A DNA stretch of 64,000 bases, taken from Sesbania bispinosa (lineage: Eukaryota > Streptophyta > Magnoliopsida > Fabales > Fabaceae). Below the pieces are notes generated by a model. That model had not been told where the DNA came from, made no database searches, and was given only the letters and a program-made list of their open reading frames with translations. Positions 44,716 through 56,103 of this stretch are shown in pieces. How positions within the stretch are numbered: position 1 is the stretch's first letter; every line of letters begins with the position of its first letter. Position numbers and translations under genes: made by a program. Location of the stretch: assembly GCA_026901365.1 (NCBI GenBank), contig QLOH01000753.1, forward strand, positions 248,001 through 312,000. Reading direction: 5' to 3'.

Positions 44716-45558
44716 TGATACGAACTGGAAGCGTAAAGATAGGAACGCCTTGAAGATCAAATAACAATAAGGAGTTTGACACAATCCAAGACCTGTTGGA
44801 AGCACCAAAGTTATCAAAGATAGGAACTTGACACAATCTGTGACCTACCGGAAGTACCAAAGTTATCAAATATAGGAACTTGACACAATCCGTGACTTTC
44901 CAGAAGCACCAAAGTTATCAAGATATAAGCAACTAGACCCTAACCAAGACCTGCTGGTAAAACCTAAGTTATCAAGTAGTTTTTTAATCCAAGAACAAAG
45001 GATAAGCTCTCACACTGAGAAAACTCATATTTTATTGATTAAATTGTGTCTACAAACTGATTCTCAATGTCAATATATAGCAAAGGAATTCCCTAAAATA
45101 AACTATTTAAAAGATACGGTCCTAAATTAAATAGATTTAGTCCTAGATAAGATAAAATATAATCCTAAAAGATTTAATCCTAGATACGATAAAATATAAT
45201 CCTAAAATATTTAAATATAATCCTAACAGATCTGATATTGATTCCTAATAGATCTGATCCTAAATAAATCAGTCACGATCTTATTAGATACACTTTCCTA
45301 AAATAGGCTCTACTAAGATTTGGATAACACACATATCCGATTGTCAGATCGGATAACACTCTTGTATTTCAATCCGAGTTATGTTAAACCACTTCTTTGG
45401 ATCTTCTTCTGCTCGGTGGTCTACTTTCCTCTGGACTTTCAATGATGAAGAGTTGCAAAGGTCTCTTTAACTGCTCAAATCTGGCCCCGGTTATTGGATC
45501 TTCAATCCCTTTCAATGCATTTGAGGCATCTTGGTTGAGGTCGGACGGGATCGTGTCA
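44716..45558 (-). repeat. 3' LTR of minus-strand gypsy element
   Basis: 843 bp, reading on the minus strand from TGACACGATCCCGTCC to ...CAGTTCGTATCA. It contains tandem AT-rich units (CCTAGATAAGATAAAATATAA and variants, about 45140-45230) and three repeats of GACACAATCC...GAAGCACCAAAGTTATCAA (44770-44925). Its mate is at 50598-51485. Confidence 0.9.
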
Positions 45559-46625
45559 TTCCCCCTACTTGAAAGGATTCGTCCTCGAATCTGATTCATC
45601 ACCTACATCAAATAAGAATAAGTCATTTACATTGAATGTTGCACTAACATTGCCATATTCACTTGGAAGATCTATCTTGTAGGCATTGTCATTGATCCTC
45701 TCTAGAACTTGGAATGGACCATCTCCTCTTGGTTGAAGCTTGTTCTTCCTTTGAGCTGGAAACCTCTCTTTCCACATGTGAATCCAAACCCAGTCGCCTG
45801 GTTCAAATATTACCTCCCTCCGCCCTTTCTTGGCTTGTTTTGCATGCTGCTTATTTATCCTCTCAATATTAGCTTGGACCTTTGCATGTAACTCCCTGAC
45901 ATAACCTGCTTTCCTTTTACCATCAAAGTTGGAAAATTCAGAAATAGGTAATGGAAAAATATCCAAAGGAGTTAGCGGATTAAAACCATATATAATCTCA
46001 AATGGTGAAAAAGAAATAGTATAGTGTACCATCCGGTTATATGCAAACTCAACATGTGGGAAACATTTTTCCCATTGCTTTAGATTCTTGCCAATGATAG
46101 AACGTAATAAGGTTGAAAGCGTTCTATTTACTGCTTCAGTTTGTCCATCCGTTTGAGGATGTGCAACGGTAGAAAATAAAAGCTTTGTTCCCAATTTATT
46201 CCATAAAGTCCTCCAAAAATGACTTAGGAATTTAATGTCTCTATCAGTCACATAATTGTCCTTGGTAAACCATGCAATCAGACAACTTCCTTAAAGAATA
46301 GGTCAACAATTTGTGTTGCATCGTTTGTCTTTGAACACGCAATAAAGTGTGCCAATTTACTAAACCGATCAAAAACAAATAAAATATTATCCTTACCACT
46401 TTAGGTTTTTGGCAAGTCGATCACAAAGTCCATGGAAATATCTGTCCAAGGCTGCTCATGAATAGTTAAAGATGTATAAAAGACATGCGGATTTAATTTT
46501 GACTTAGCTTGTTTGCATGTTATGCATCTTTCACACTCAGCTCGGACGTTCTTCTTCATGCTCAGCCAGAAAAAGTGCTCAGCCAGGATGTCTAGTGTCT
46601 TCTGCACTCCAAAGTGTCCCATCAA
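45384..46625 (-). pseudogene. Gypsy integrase with C-terminal tail running into the LTR
   Basis: Zinc-binding part: HFGVQKTLDILAEHFFWLSM and CERCITCKQAK. Catalytic residues: D in DISMDFVIDLP, D in MTDRDIKFLSHFW and E in TDGQTEAVNRTL. A TAG at 46401-46403 and a frame break near 46255 split the core. The C-terminal block (EPGDWVWIHMWKERFPAQRK, GDGPFQVLERINDNAYKIDL) ends in SRTNPFK. A shifted frame then continues across the purine tract into the LTR as GNDTIPSDLNQDASNALKGI to about 45384. No classical chromodomain was recognised; such tails crossing into the LTR are described for CRM-type chromoviruses. Confidence 0.85.
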
Positions 46626-46631
46626 ACCGCC

Positions 46632-48389
46632 TTAATGGGCCTCCTTAATAAAAAATTCTCTTAGAGAACTGACTGGTACACACAGTTGGTTCCTCTTGAA
46701 CAAAAATTCTTCATACCTATAAATTTTATCACAAGATCGGTTAGAACAAGAATCCCAGATTTGTTTAAAATCAAGATCACTTTCATACAGACCTTTAATT
46801 TGTTCAAAACCTAAAAATTTTGCTTGAAAAGAAGTAAGTAAAACATACCTCCTTGACAAAGCATCGACAACTATATTGTCCTTACCATTTTTATACCTTA
46901 TTACATATGGAAACATCTCAATAAATTCCAACCACTTTGCATGTCTCTTTTGAAGGTTCCCTTGAGATTTTAAAAACTTTAGACTTTGATGGTCAGAATG
47001 TATAATAAACTCTCTTGGCGACAAATAATGTTGCCATGTTTGTAATGCCCTTACCAAGGCATACAATTCCTTGTCATAGGTTGGATAATTCAATGTTGTC
47101 CCATTAAGCTTTTCACTAAAGTATGCAATCGGTTGGGATTCCTGCATTAAAACAGCCTCTATACCAACACCAAAAGTATCACATTCAATCTCAAAAGCTT
47201 TATCAAAATTAGGTAAAATAAGGGCGCGTTTGTTAATTTTTCTTTTAAATTGTTAAAATCTTTTTCATGTGCATCTGACCATTTAAACACAATTTTTTTC
47301 TTAACAAGTTCATTTAAAGGCACAAAAATGGTGCTAAAATCTTTCACAAACCGCCTATAGAAACTTGCTAACCCATGAAAACTTCTCACTTCACTAGCAC
47401 TCTTTGGGGTCGGCCACTCTCTGATAGTCTTAACATTTTCCTCATCTACACATACCCCCTTTGAACTTATCACAAAACCTAAGAATACAACAGAATCAAG
47501 GCAAAAGGTACATTTCTTTAAATTAGCATATAATTTATTTCCCCTTAATATTTTAAAAACAACATGTAAGTGTTCAATATGTGCATTATAAGATTTTTTG
47601 CAAACCAAAATGTCATCAAAGTAAACTACCACAAATTTTCCTATGAAGGAGCGCAACACATGGTTTATTAACCTCATAAAAGTACTGGGTGCATTAGTTA
47701 AGCCGAATGACATCACTAACCACTCATACAAACCATAGTTTGTTTTAAAAGCAATTTTCCATTCATCACCCTCTTTCATTCGAATTTGATAGTAACCACT
47801 TTTCAAATCAATTTTAGAGAACAAACAAGCACCATGCAACTCATCAAGCATGTCGCCCAATCTAGGAATTGGTTATCGATACTTTACCTTAATGTTGTTA
47901 ATGGCTCGACAATCAGTGCACATACTTCAAGAACCATCTTTCTTTGGTACCAATATTACCGGTACAGCACATGGACTAAGGCTCTCCCTTATATAGCCTT
48001 TTTCCATTAGCTCATCGACTTGTTTTTGGATCTCCTTGGTCTCATCCGGGTTGGTTCTGTATACTGGCCGATTTGGTAGAGCACAGTCGGGTACAAAGTC
48101 AATCTGGTGTTCTTATATGCCTTGAAGGTGGTAATCCTTGAGGTAGCTCATCCGGAAAGACTTCTCCAAACCCCTGCAACAAATTTTGAATTTCAAAAGG
48201 TAAAGAATTGTTAGAATCATCAGAGAAGTATATGTCTTTAAAAACAAGAATCAATAATTGCCCTTTATCTAACAATACACTTTCAACTTCCTTTTTTCTT
48301 GCAAACGCGTTCAGTTTGCTTCTGCCCTGGCTTGGTTGTAACATCGAACAGACATCCAATCTTGAAATTGGATTCAATTTCATGCCCAC
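46632..48389 (-). pseudogene. Gypsy reverse transcriptase and RNase H
   Basis: RT: KIDLKSGYYQIRM, FGLTNAPSTFMRLINHVLR and the active site VVYFDDILV, then VFLGFVISSKGV and FHGLASFYRRFVKDFS. Two stops lie just upstream of the LDELHGACLF block (near 47931 and 47873). A frameshift near 47200 separates RNase H, which reads ESQPIAYFSEKLNG, YPTYDKELYALVRALQTWQH, FIIHSDHQSLKFL and RHAKWLEFIEMFPY. The connecting part to integrase (YEEFLFKRNQLCVPVSSLRE) closes with a stop one codon before the integrase zinc finger block. Confidence 0.92.
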
Positions 48390-48862
48390 TTCTCCCTTCT
48401 TCTCTTTTCTTTCTTTTTGTTCAATAGAAATTGTTCTTCCAACTCCTTGCTCTCCCTAGCAATTCTTATTTGATCTGCATATGCTTCAGAAGGCTGGAGA
48501 GGGGTTAGCACAAAGGTTTTATTATTTAATTTAAAACTATACCTGTTGTGATACCCATCATGAGTTACTCGCCTATCAAATTGCCAAGGTCGACCAAGTA
48601 GAATGTGTCCAACATGCATAGGTGCAACATCACACAAGACTTTGTCTTCATATTTTCCAATGGAAAATGAAAGCAAAACTATGTCCCCACAATCATTTAG
48701 CCACTGCAATCTATAAGGATTAGGAAGTTTTATAGTTGGTAATTTTAATTTCTCAACCATCAAAATACTAGCAACGTTGGTACAGCTACCACTATCAATT
48801 AAAAGACTGCAAACCTTATCACTAACGCGACACCTTGTATGGAATATGTGCTCACGTTGCTC
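48380..48862 (-). pseudogene. Gypsy aspartic protease
   Basis: Active-site block LLIDSGSCTNVAS at about 48775-48815 followed by SILMVEKLKLPTIKLPNPYR, LSFSIGKYEDKVLCDVAPM and the conserved HILLGRPWQFDRRVTHDGY. It is in frame with gag and separated from it by a single TAG at about 48864. It ends in a lysine-rich KKKEKRRREKWA before the RT region in a new frame. Confidence 0.88.
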
Positions 48863-49986
48863 CTAAACTCCTCCCATCTTTAGTTGTGCATTCAACACCC
48901 TCCTGGTGACTAATGCATTATCGTGGTCTGGCTCGGTGTATTCTACTTCAATGCAATCCTCCAGCTCGGCTATTTCATCATCATCTTCTTCACTTGCACT
49001 TTCCACTTCACCATTGTCACACATGAGTATGACCCTCTTGTTCAGACAATCAGAAGCAATATGTTCAAGACCTTGACACCTGAAACATTTAATTTCATGT
49101 GCTTTAGAAGATGAATTGAATTCAGACTTACCTTTACTAGCTGAGGTCGGCTGTCCGATCTTTGCCTCTTCTTTTGGTCGAGTTGTTGGTTTGTTGGTCG
49201 GCCAGGATTTCCAAGAGGTACTAGGAGTTCCTCGAAATCTTACAATTCTAGATTTGAGTTGTCTCTCCACTTGGATTGCTTTGTGTAATAAATCCTCCAT
49301 CTCCACATATTGATGGAGTTCCACAACATTTGCAATTTCTTTCTTTTACCCTCCAATGAATCTAGCCATTGTTGCTTCTCGGTCTTCTTGCACATTTTCT
49401 ATCATCATGGCTATTTCCATCTTCTTGTAGTAATCATCTACACTCATAGAACCTTGACGTATGTCCTATAATTTTATGTACAAGTCTCTGTGGTAATGAC
49501 TTGGTACAAATCTCCTTCTCATCACGACCTTCATCTCCTCACAAGATTGAATCGGTCTTTCCCCACACCTTCCCCTGCTCAACACATATTGATCCCACCA
49601 TATACTTGCATGATCAGTAATTCTACCATAGCTAATTTTACCTTTTTCTCCTCGAAATTATTGTGGCAATAAAAAACATGCTTCACCTTTCTTTCCCACT
49701 CCAAATATAACTCAAGATCATTCTTCCCTTGGAAAGAAGGAATGTTCATCTTGATGTTTCCAAGAAGATTATCCAAGTTGCTTTCTCTTCTAGAACTATT
49801 TCCTTTGTCCTCTTGTTCCTCTTCCTTTTCTTTAGTTCGGTTAGGAGACGTTCTACTCCTTCTCCTTGGAAACTGATCTTCTATCTCATCCATTATTGCA
49901 CTCATTCTCATAAATTCACTTTGTAGTGCCTTGAGGAATAATTTGAGGTCTACTTCCCCAGCATCCTCCTCGTTGACTGCACTCAT
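48863..49986 (-). pseudogene. Gypsy gag
   Basis: Starts at the ATG of MSAVNEEDAG. N-terminal helical part (LKLFLKALQSEFMRMSAIMD), basic RRRSRTSPNR, then the capsid-type block IPSFQGKNDLELYLEWERKV. A frameshift near 49610 and a stop near 49345 interrupt it. The C-terminal part has LLHKAIQVERQLKSR, a Lys/Thr-rich linker and the zinc knuckle CFRCQGLEHIASDC (C-X2-C-X4-H-X4-C). It ends acidic (ESASEEDDDEIAELEDCIEV), as usual before the protease in this group. Confidence 0.87.
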
Positions 49987-50585
49987 GATTATTGAAATGA
50001 AATTTGGCTGCAAATCAAATAATGTTAGTGATAAAAAATAAGAATCCTCACAACACCCCCTTACGTATTTACTCTTAATTTTTTTTATTCTCTTGTGTAT
50101 CACTCTAATTCTTGGCTTTTTCTCACTATAATATACTCACCACTCTTGCCTTTTGCCACTCAACTTATCCTTACAAGCTCTTGAAATAAGTAACTTTTGG
50201 GGTAGATTCTACTAACAAGTAATAGAGAAAGGTGTTGATGATAACTTGGCAACTTTTAGTGACAAAACACTGGCCCGGAAAGTAATCAAAATGTGTAGTC
50301 GGTTACAACTCTTCACTTTAGATGGATTAGTCACCTCGGATGAAATCTTATGCTTGGAATAAATATTGTGGACAACAGAACTGGATTTGTTGTTAAGAAA
50401 AGTTAATACTGCACCTTTTTTTTTACTATCTGCACTTTTCTCTTCTTGTTTTTTACTACTGCAGATCTCCCTTTTTTATATTGTTTGCACCTTCTTCTTT
50501 TTTTTAACTAATGCAGATTTTTTTTAATAAGATAAAGACTAAAAGATAAGGATAGATGTTACCAATTGATCTCAAGAGCCGAAGT
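49987..50585 (-). other. Leader of minus-strand gypsy element
   Basis: Non-coding stretch between primer site and gag, AT-rich with poly-A/T runs. The open frame that extends upstream of gag from 50103 has no gypsy-like residues before MSAVNEED, which is why the later ATG was chosen. Confidence 0.6.
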
Positions 50586-50597
50586 TTTGATACCAAA
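50586..50597 (-). other. Primer binding site of gypsy element (tRNA-Met)
   Basis: Minus-strand TTTGGTATCAAA directly after the 5' LTR end (...GGTATCA), matching the initiator tRNA-Met primer site with one change. Confidence 0.75.
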
Positions 50598-51485
50598 TGA
50601 TACCAACCGAAAGCGTAAAGATAGGAACGTCTTCAAGATCAAATAACAGTAAATAATGGTAAAGAGATTGACACAATCCAAGACCTACTGGAAGCACCAT
50701 AGCTATCAAAGGTAGGAACTTGACACAATTAGTGATCTGCCGGAAACACCAAACTTATCAAATATAGAAACTTGACACAATCCGTGACCTGTCGGAAGCA
50801 CCAAAGTTATCAAGATATAAGCAACTAGACCCTAACCAAGACATGTTTGTAGAACCTAAGTTATTAAGTAGTTCTTTAATCCAAGAACAAAGGATAAGCT
50901 CTCATAATGAGAAAAGTCAGATTTTATTGATTAAACTGTGTCTACAAACTGATTCTCAATGCCAATATATAGCAAAGGAATTTTCTATAATTAACTATCT
51001 AAAAAATATAGTCCTAAATTAAATAGATTTAGTCCTAGATAAGATAAAATATAATCTTAAAAGATTTAATCGTAGATAAGATAAAATATGATCCTAAAAG
51101 ATTTAATCCTAGATAAGATAAAATATAATCTTAAAAGATTTAAATATAATCCTAACAGACCTGATATTGATTCTTAACAAATCTGATCCTAAATAAATCA
51201 GTTACGATCTGATTAGATACACTTTCCTGAAATAGGCTCTCTTAAGATTCAGATAACAGACATATTCGATTGTCAAATCGGATAGCACTCTTGTACTTCA
51301 ATCCAAGTTAAGTTAAACCACTTTTTTGGATCTTCTTCTGCTCGGTGGTCTACTTTCCTTTAACTTCAGTGATCAAGAGTTGAAAAGCTCTCTTTAACCG
51401 TTCAGATCTGGCCCCGGTCATTGGACCTTCAATCCCTGGAAATGCATCCGAGGCATCCTTGTTGAGGTCGGACGGGATCGTGTCA
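50598..51485 (-). repeat. 5' LTR of minus-strand gypsy element
   Basis: 888 bp, same ends and internal repeats as 44716-45558 with moderate divergence. It has one more AT-rich unit (GATTTAATCCTAGATAAGAT) than its mate, explaining most of the length difference. Confidence 0.9.
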
Positions 51486-51861
51486 CAATGACTTTCACGC
51501 ATCTATTTTTTAGTGAGGCCTGACACAAATTCTATTATCTGCTTTAATGGCTATTAATATAGAGGTAGTGCAAATAGATGCGTAATATTTAATATTGGAA
51601 AATAAAAGAATAGATACAATGTTGAAAGGTGTTGGTGAATTTTAGAGTAGTGGGTGAGTTTGGGAAGGTGACACCTCAGATTTATTTTGAGGTGGCAAAA
51701 ATATAGTCATGTGACAAAAATAAAGGTGAGGTGGCAGCGATTAAGTTTGTAACTCAGCTTTAATAGATATAATAGAAAATAGATTATAGTCGACATAATG
51801 TGAGGTTATTAATTTTTCTATATAACGTATATGTGGAAAGTTTTTCCTTCGCACAATGAGT
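51486..51861. other. Flanking sequence, no gene
   Basis: Non-coding. 51798-51855 resembles the sequence immediately left of the gypsy element (44655-44715). Confidence 0.45.
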
Positions 51862-52470
51862 TGTTGAGTCTCAAGACTTTAGAAGTCTAAAGACACCCCT
51901 AAGACAAGATTGGGAAAATGTTGATTCTCAAGACTTTGAAAGTCTAAAGACACTCCTATGATAAGGTTTTGATGAATACAAACTTAGATTAAAACTTCGC
52001 AATTATTCTAACGAGTGTATTTGAATTTCAAAAAAGCTAAAATGTCATCTGATGAAAAAAGTGACTGAAGTACGCTCTAAAGTCTGAAGACTGAAGCACT
52101 GTTTGAAGTCTAAAGAATAAAGTGCAATCTGAAAACTGAAGCATTGTCTGAAGTCTGAAGACTAAAGTGCAATATGAAGACTGAAGCACTGTCTGAAGTC
52201 TGAAGACTGAAGTGCTGTCTGAAGCCATGATGTCTGGAGCCAAGGGTCTGACTGACGTGGGATGACTCAGTTTGCACCACTCCTTCATGCAACCTTTGTA
52301 CACAAATCAGGAGTGACAAAAAGTATCTTTATGGGATATCTTTTTGAATTATCTGGCGTGAAAAGAGGAAATTTGGAGTAGCTATCTACTGTAGTCAAAT
52401 ATAGCACCGCCTACCTCGTACTTTCGTCAGAAATGTCTCACAACGGGAGAATTTGCATTCTAAAGAGTGA
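51862..52470 (+). repeat. SIRE-like copia LTR fragment
   Basis: Starts TGTTGAGTCTCAAGAC, like the LTR at 9307, with the first ~40 bp duplicated (about 51862-51903 and 51918-51958). Further on are many TCTGAAGTCTGAAGACTGAAG units (52080-52225), CTGACGTGGGATGAC (compare TGACGTGGC) and GTCTCACAACGG, in the same order as in that LTR. It fades out near 52470. No internal region was found beside it. Confidence 0.65.
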
Positions 52471-52724
52471 AAATACCTAAATCGTGCATGTGTGTGTTTA
52501 ATTGTATTAATTTTCACTCATAATACTCTGCCTTGTGGAAATTGAGGGTAATTCCCAAGAAGTGGTTTCATATGGCCTACGATCTGGGAGGTAGCATACA
52601 CCTAGTGCAGTGAGAGATAGATAGGGAAGGCTCGGAATGGCCTTGGGGCAGTTCACGGTCCACCTGCCACAAATGCTGGGGTTGGCCTCTCCAGGTCGTG
52701 GTGGGTGATTACGGCTTGGTCGCA
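52471..52724. other. Unrecognised sequence left of the solo LTR
   Basis: GC-richer than its surroundings and continuous with 54420 onward once the solo LTR is removed. The minus-strand ORF across it has no known domain. It may be part of another LTR. Confidence 0.4.
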
Positions 52725-54414
52725 TGATAAGTGAAAATTAGTTGATAAATTAGAGCACTTTTTAGTTCACTTATCAAGGATAAAATGATAATTTTACCCC
52801 AATTTAATCCCTTTTTATTAAATATTAGATAAATTGTATTCATTAATCTAAGATTTGAATTTGATGCTATTTTGATGAAAATATTGCTGATTTTTGCAAG
52901 ATATTGCAAAGATTTGATTTGAAGGATAGATAGCATTAAATGAAAGAGATATCTGCAAGATTTGAGATTAATTGAAGACATTTAATGAAGATTTGAAGAA
53001 GATATAATACAATTAATGAGGAGATCACTGCCAATCAATCAAGGATTCTGCAGACAAGCTTCCCAAATAAATCAAAGATGCTCAATAAATGCAAGGATTT
53101 TATCAAGAAAAGGGAAACAAGGAAAGACAAATCTGCCAAAACCAGTCTCGGGGAGAGATCAAGATTAAAAAGAGAAAGTTGGAGCTGCAGGACGTTACCT
53201 GCGCTTCACCTGCGCTACAGCGCAGGGTGAAGCAAGGACTCTCTGGATCTTGCGCTCCATCCTGCGCTGTAGCGCAGCCTGGAGCGCAGGTCACGCTGAT
53301 TTGCTCCCTGTTGCCGTTTTTAGATAGATTTCTCCCCAAATTGCTTTGTCTTTCCTTAGTCTATAAATAGGAACCTCTTGCACCAAATTCCGGTGTGCAC
53401 GATTATTGTAATTAGTCTATATTTCAGTGATAATGCACCAGAGCTAAGTTTAGAGTAGGAGAGGAGGAGCGCTTCACAAGGATTGAAGATGGTGACAACA
53501 TCTTCAGTGGTTTGTATGCCTACCTTGTGTAGTTAACTCTCCATTAGGATTGGATGTAATTGATTCTATCCCCAAGTGTATGTAAACTCTATATTATTAT
53601 TTCTGTGCTCTCTGTCTATAATATTGGTAATCTTATTTTGTACTTAATTCCTAATTCCCGCGCTTGCGCCTGGAGTTATAGGCTAGTCTCAACTAAGTTA
53701 GTTTTGATTAGGACTGAGAGTGGGGGAGCGGATTCTGAAGAAACTCATTCTCTGATTGAATAAGAATACTCGGTTAACCACTGACTGAACAGGGGTGTTT
53801 ACTAATGATTGATGGGTAGTGTGAGTACCATAATGAAGGGCATCCAACCATTAAGCTTGGTATTCATAAACCGATAGCAAGGAGTTAGTTGATTGTCAAT
53901 ACAGGATTCGAACATAGGCATATCCTGATGAGTGATGGTAGTGACAGTACTTGAGCGAAGATGCGTCTACAGCATTAGGCCTCGTTTATCAACTAAGTTC
54001 CTTTACAAACTGACTAAAAAAAGAGCAAAATAAGCCGAGGGTAAGTTTGTGGCCTGGGAGAGCCCGCATGGATTATCTTTGAGTGTGTGAGGCCGCTGAT
54101 AACTCGGGGTCATAGCAATAAAGTTTGTCTAGGATATTATAGAGTAAACCTAAAATAATAGATAGTTTTTACATGCACAAAGGGTGAGATGATATGAAGT
54201 CCAATCCTAATCCAAGTAAAGTGTCTCTAACTCTTCCTTTCCAATTCTATTGATATTTACTTTCTATTTACAATTCCGCAACAATATCTCTAAACCGTTG
54301 TTTTCCCTTGATAAATAGATCACAGTCTACGTAAATTGACCGTTCCATGTGGATACGATACTCTTCTTACTATTATACTGCTGAATTTGTGGTTTGCTTG
54401 CCAGAAACCCATCA
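52725..54414 (+). mobile_element. Solo LTR of Athila-like family
   Basis: 1690 bp from TGATAAGTG to GAAACCCATCA, flanked on both sides by TCGCA (52720-52724 and 54415-54419). Same layout as the LTRs at 20406-41413 (early ACTTTTTAGTTCACTTATCA block, two GC-rich hairpins, TATA box near 53362) but more diverged. No primer site or coding part is attached, so it is the product of recombination between the two LTRs of an earlier full element. Confidence 0.92.
53199..53290 (+). repeat. GC-rich hairpins in the solo LTR
   Basis: Hairpin 1: GCTTCACCTGCGCT, ACAGCGCAGGGTGAAGC. Hairpin 2: TTGCGCTCCATCCTGCGCT, GT, AGCGCAGCCTGGAGCGCA. In the second, the outer arms have changed from CTTCACC to CTCCATC on one side and correspondingly to CTGGAG on the other. 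Confidence 0.85.
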
Positions 54415-54419
54415 TCGCA

Positions 54420-55839
54420 CTTGACTAGTCCCCAGAGATCATCCAAACGGTAGATAGTGTCACGGTGCCCACTGAGTATTTAAGTTTCATGCAACTATTA
54501 TATGGGGTTGTATATCGTGATGAGATCTCCCGATCATCGCTTGTAAAACTCCGTGGAGGTAGTCCTGTGAATGGACGTTGTTGTGGCCCACATGCATTGC
54601 ATTGCATGGAACTGCATAAATTAATAGTTTGTCCGATGTGTGACTTGTCTGTTGCCAGTTGTTGGTGTGCTGAATTGTTTATTATTGTTATTTGGTTGAT
54701 TTATGGTAGTTCTGTTATTACTGTTAATAATGTTATAGTTACCATAAATGAATGTGTGATAATTGACTGTTAATTGTGATTGTTGTTTGTTATACAGAGT
54801 AACTGTTATTATTCATATTTAATTCTGAAGCTTTGATTTTCCCTTTCACTTCTTTATGTTGAATCACTATGTCACCCTCTCTATTTGTTTGAATGCATGA
54901 TTAATCGTATGTGCGATAGAAGATGGTAGAGACAATAAGGATCATCTGCTTCAGTAATTGAGTGTGGTAGATAGGATAGGATTTCCACTGCACGGGATGG
55001 ATAAATCCCCACTGATAGTAGAAGCTGACACGGGGAACTCTGCTAGATTAGAGTCTCCATCTGTTAATTACTAGGCACAACCATGATGGAGCTCAACACA
55101 ACATGATGACCTGGACCAGAGGTGACCACATCTGTCTAGTTGAGGGGTCTATATAGAAGTATATTTAGTTATTTACTTCCACTCATTCTATTTTGCTGTA
55201 AAGATCATTACAACATTTTGCGAAAATTTTTCGCCCCTTTTCCATTACTTATTTAAATTAAACCTCAATCGGGTGGTCAAAGTTGGGCGTGTTCATGGTG
55301 AGCCAATCTTTGATGAAAGAGAGATGCCAACATGGAGTTTGTGGTGGTGAAGCTTGTTTTGGTGCGATGGGCTCTCGATGTAGCTTTTGGTAGGTTTGGT
55401 TCGATGGTGGATATATATCTTGGATCTGAATATGGGTGTGGTCTTCAAGGGGCTCAATTATGGTAAATAGTTTTTGGGTCTTCACAAACCATCAACAATG
55501 ATGGATCATCTACGAAATCTTCTCCTCTGACGTTTCCGCATTTTCCTTTCCTTGTCTTCAAGCTTGGCAGCCCCAAGATCGTAAAATGTTTTGGACTTTT
55601 CTACAATTAAATCTTCAAGCTTGACAGCCCCAAGATCATAGATTTTAAAGGGTATTACAACGGATAAATTTTAAGGACATGGATAGTCCCTTTTTGGGAG
55701 GGACCAGGGTAAAATCCACCCTATGGATGGATCCTCTCCAAACTTTCACTTCCCTTTTACACCCGTCTTTGCTTGTTTTCTAACAAGAGCCAAATTGTTA
55801 ATTCACCAAATCACCCAATATTTAAAGAGTTGTACTATA
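54420..55839. other. Unrecognised sequence between solo LTR and Helitron
   Basis: No gene recognised; ORFs here are short and lack domains. A ~30-bp block TCTTCAAGCTTGGCAGCCCC is repeated (55555-55585 and 55611-55640) with small changes. The text could be the continuation of an old LTR. Confidence 0.4.
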
Positions 55840-55866
55840 CTAGTGTTCTATCCGTGCGATGCATGG
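55840..55866 (-). other. Helitron 3' terminus (hairpin + CTAG)
   Basis: Minus strand: CCATGCATCGCACGG (55852-55866), an 8-10 bp stem with one A/C mismatch around ATC, then ATAGAACACTAG to the end. The hairpin acts as the rolling-circle termination signal in this class. Confidence 0.85.
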
Positions 55867-56103
55867 CAGTAATATTTTTAAAAACTGTTAAAACTGAATG
55901 ATATACTATGTTAAATAAATAAAGAGTATGATCATTAAATTTTAATATTACAATTTATAATTCATAATTCAAAGTATAAATAAAGCAATAATAGTAGAAA
56001 ATAAAAACAAATGTGGAACATGAAACATCAAATAGTTAGAATTACAAAGGAAGTTCATAGATGTATAATATCATTTAAATTTTTTGAAACACCTCTTTAT
56101 ACA

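Larger units (their letters stand above)
44716..51485 (-). mobile_element. Ty3/gypsy chromovirus-like retrotransposon (CRM/Reina-type?), complete length
   Basis: Two LTRs in direct orientation (44716-45558 and 50598-51485), primer site next to the right one and purine tract next to the left one, so the element reads right to left. Order of domains: gag, protease, RT, RNase H, integrase, which defines Ty3/gypsy. Flanking 5 bp are TAATG and CAATG, a likely duplication with one change. Many stops and frameshifts show it is inactive. Lineage is judged from the integrase C-terminus (GPFQVLERINDNAYKIDLPS) and is uncertain. Confidence 0.88.

Noticed and set aside
54465..54773. 102-codon ORF after the solo LTR
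   Set aside because: No domain recognised, composition like the surrounding non-coding sequence, and no second copy to compare.
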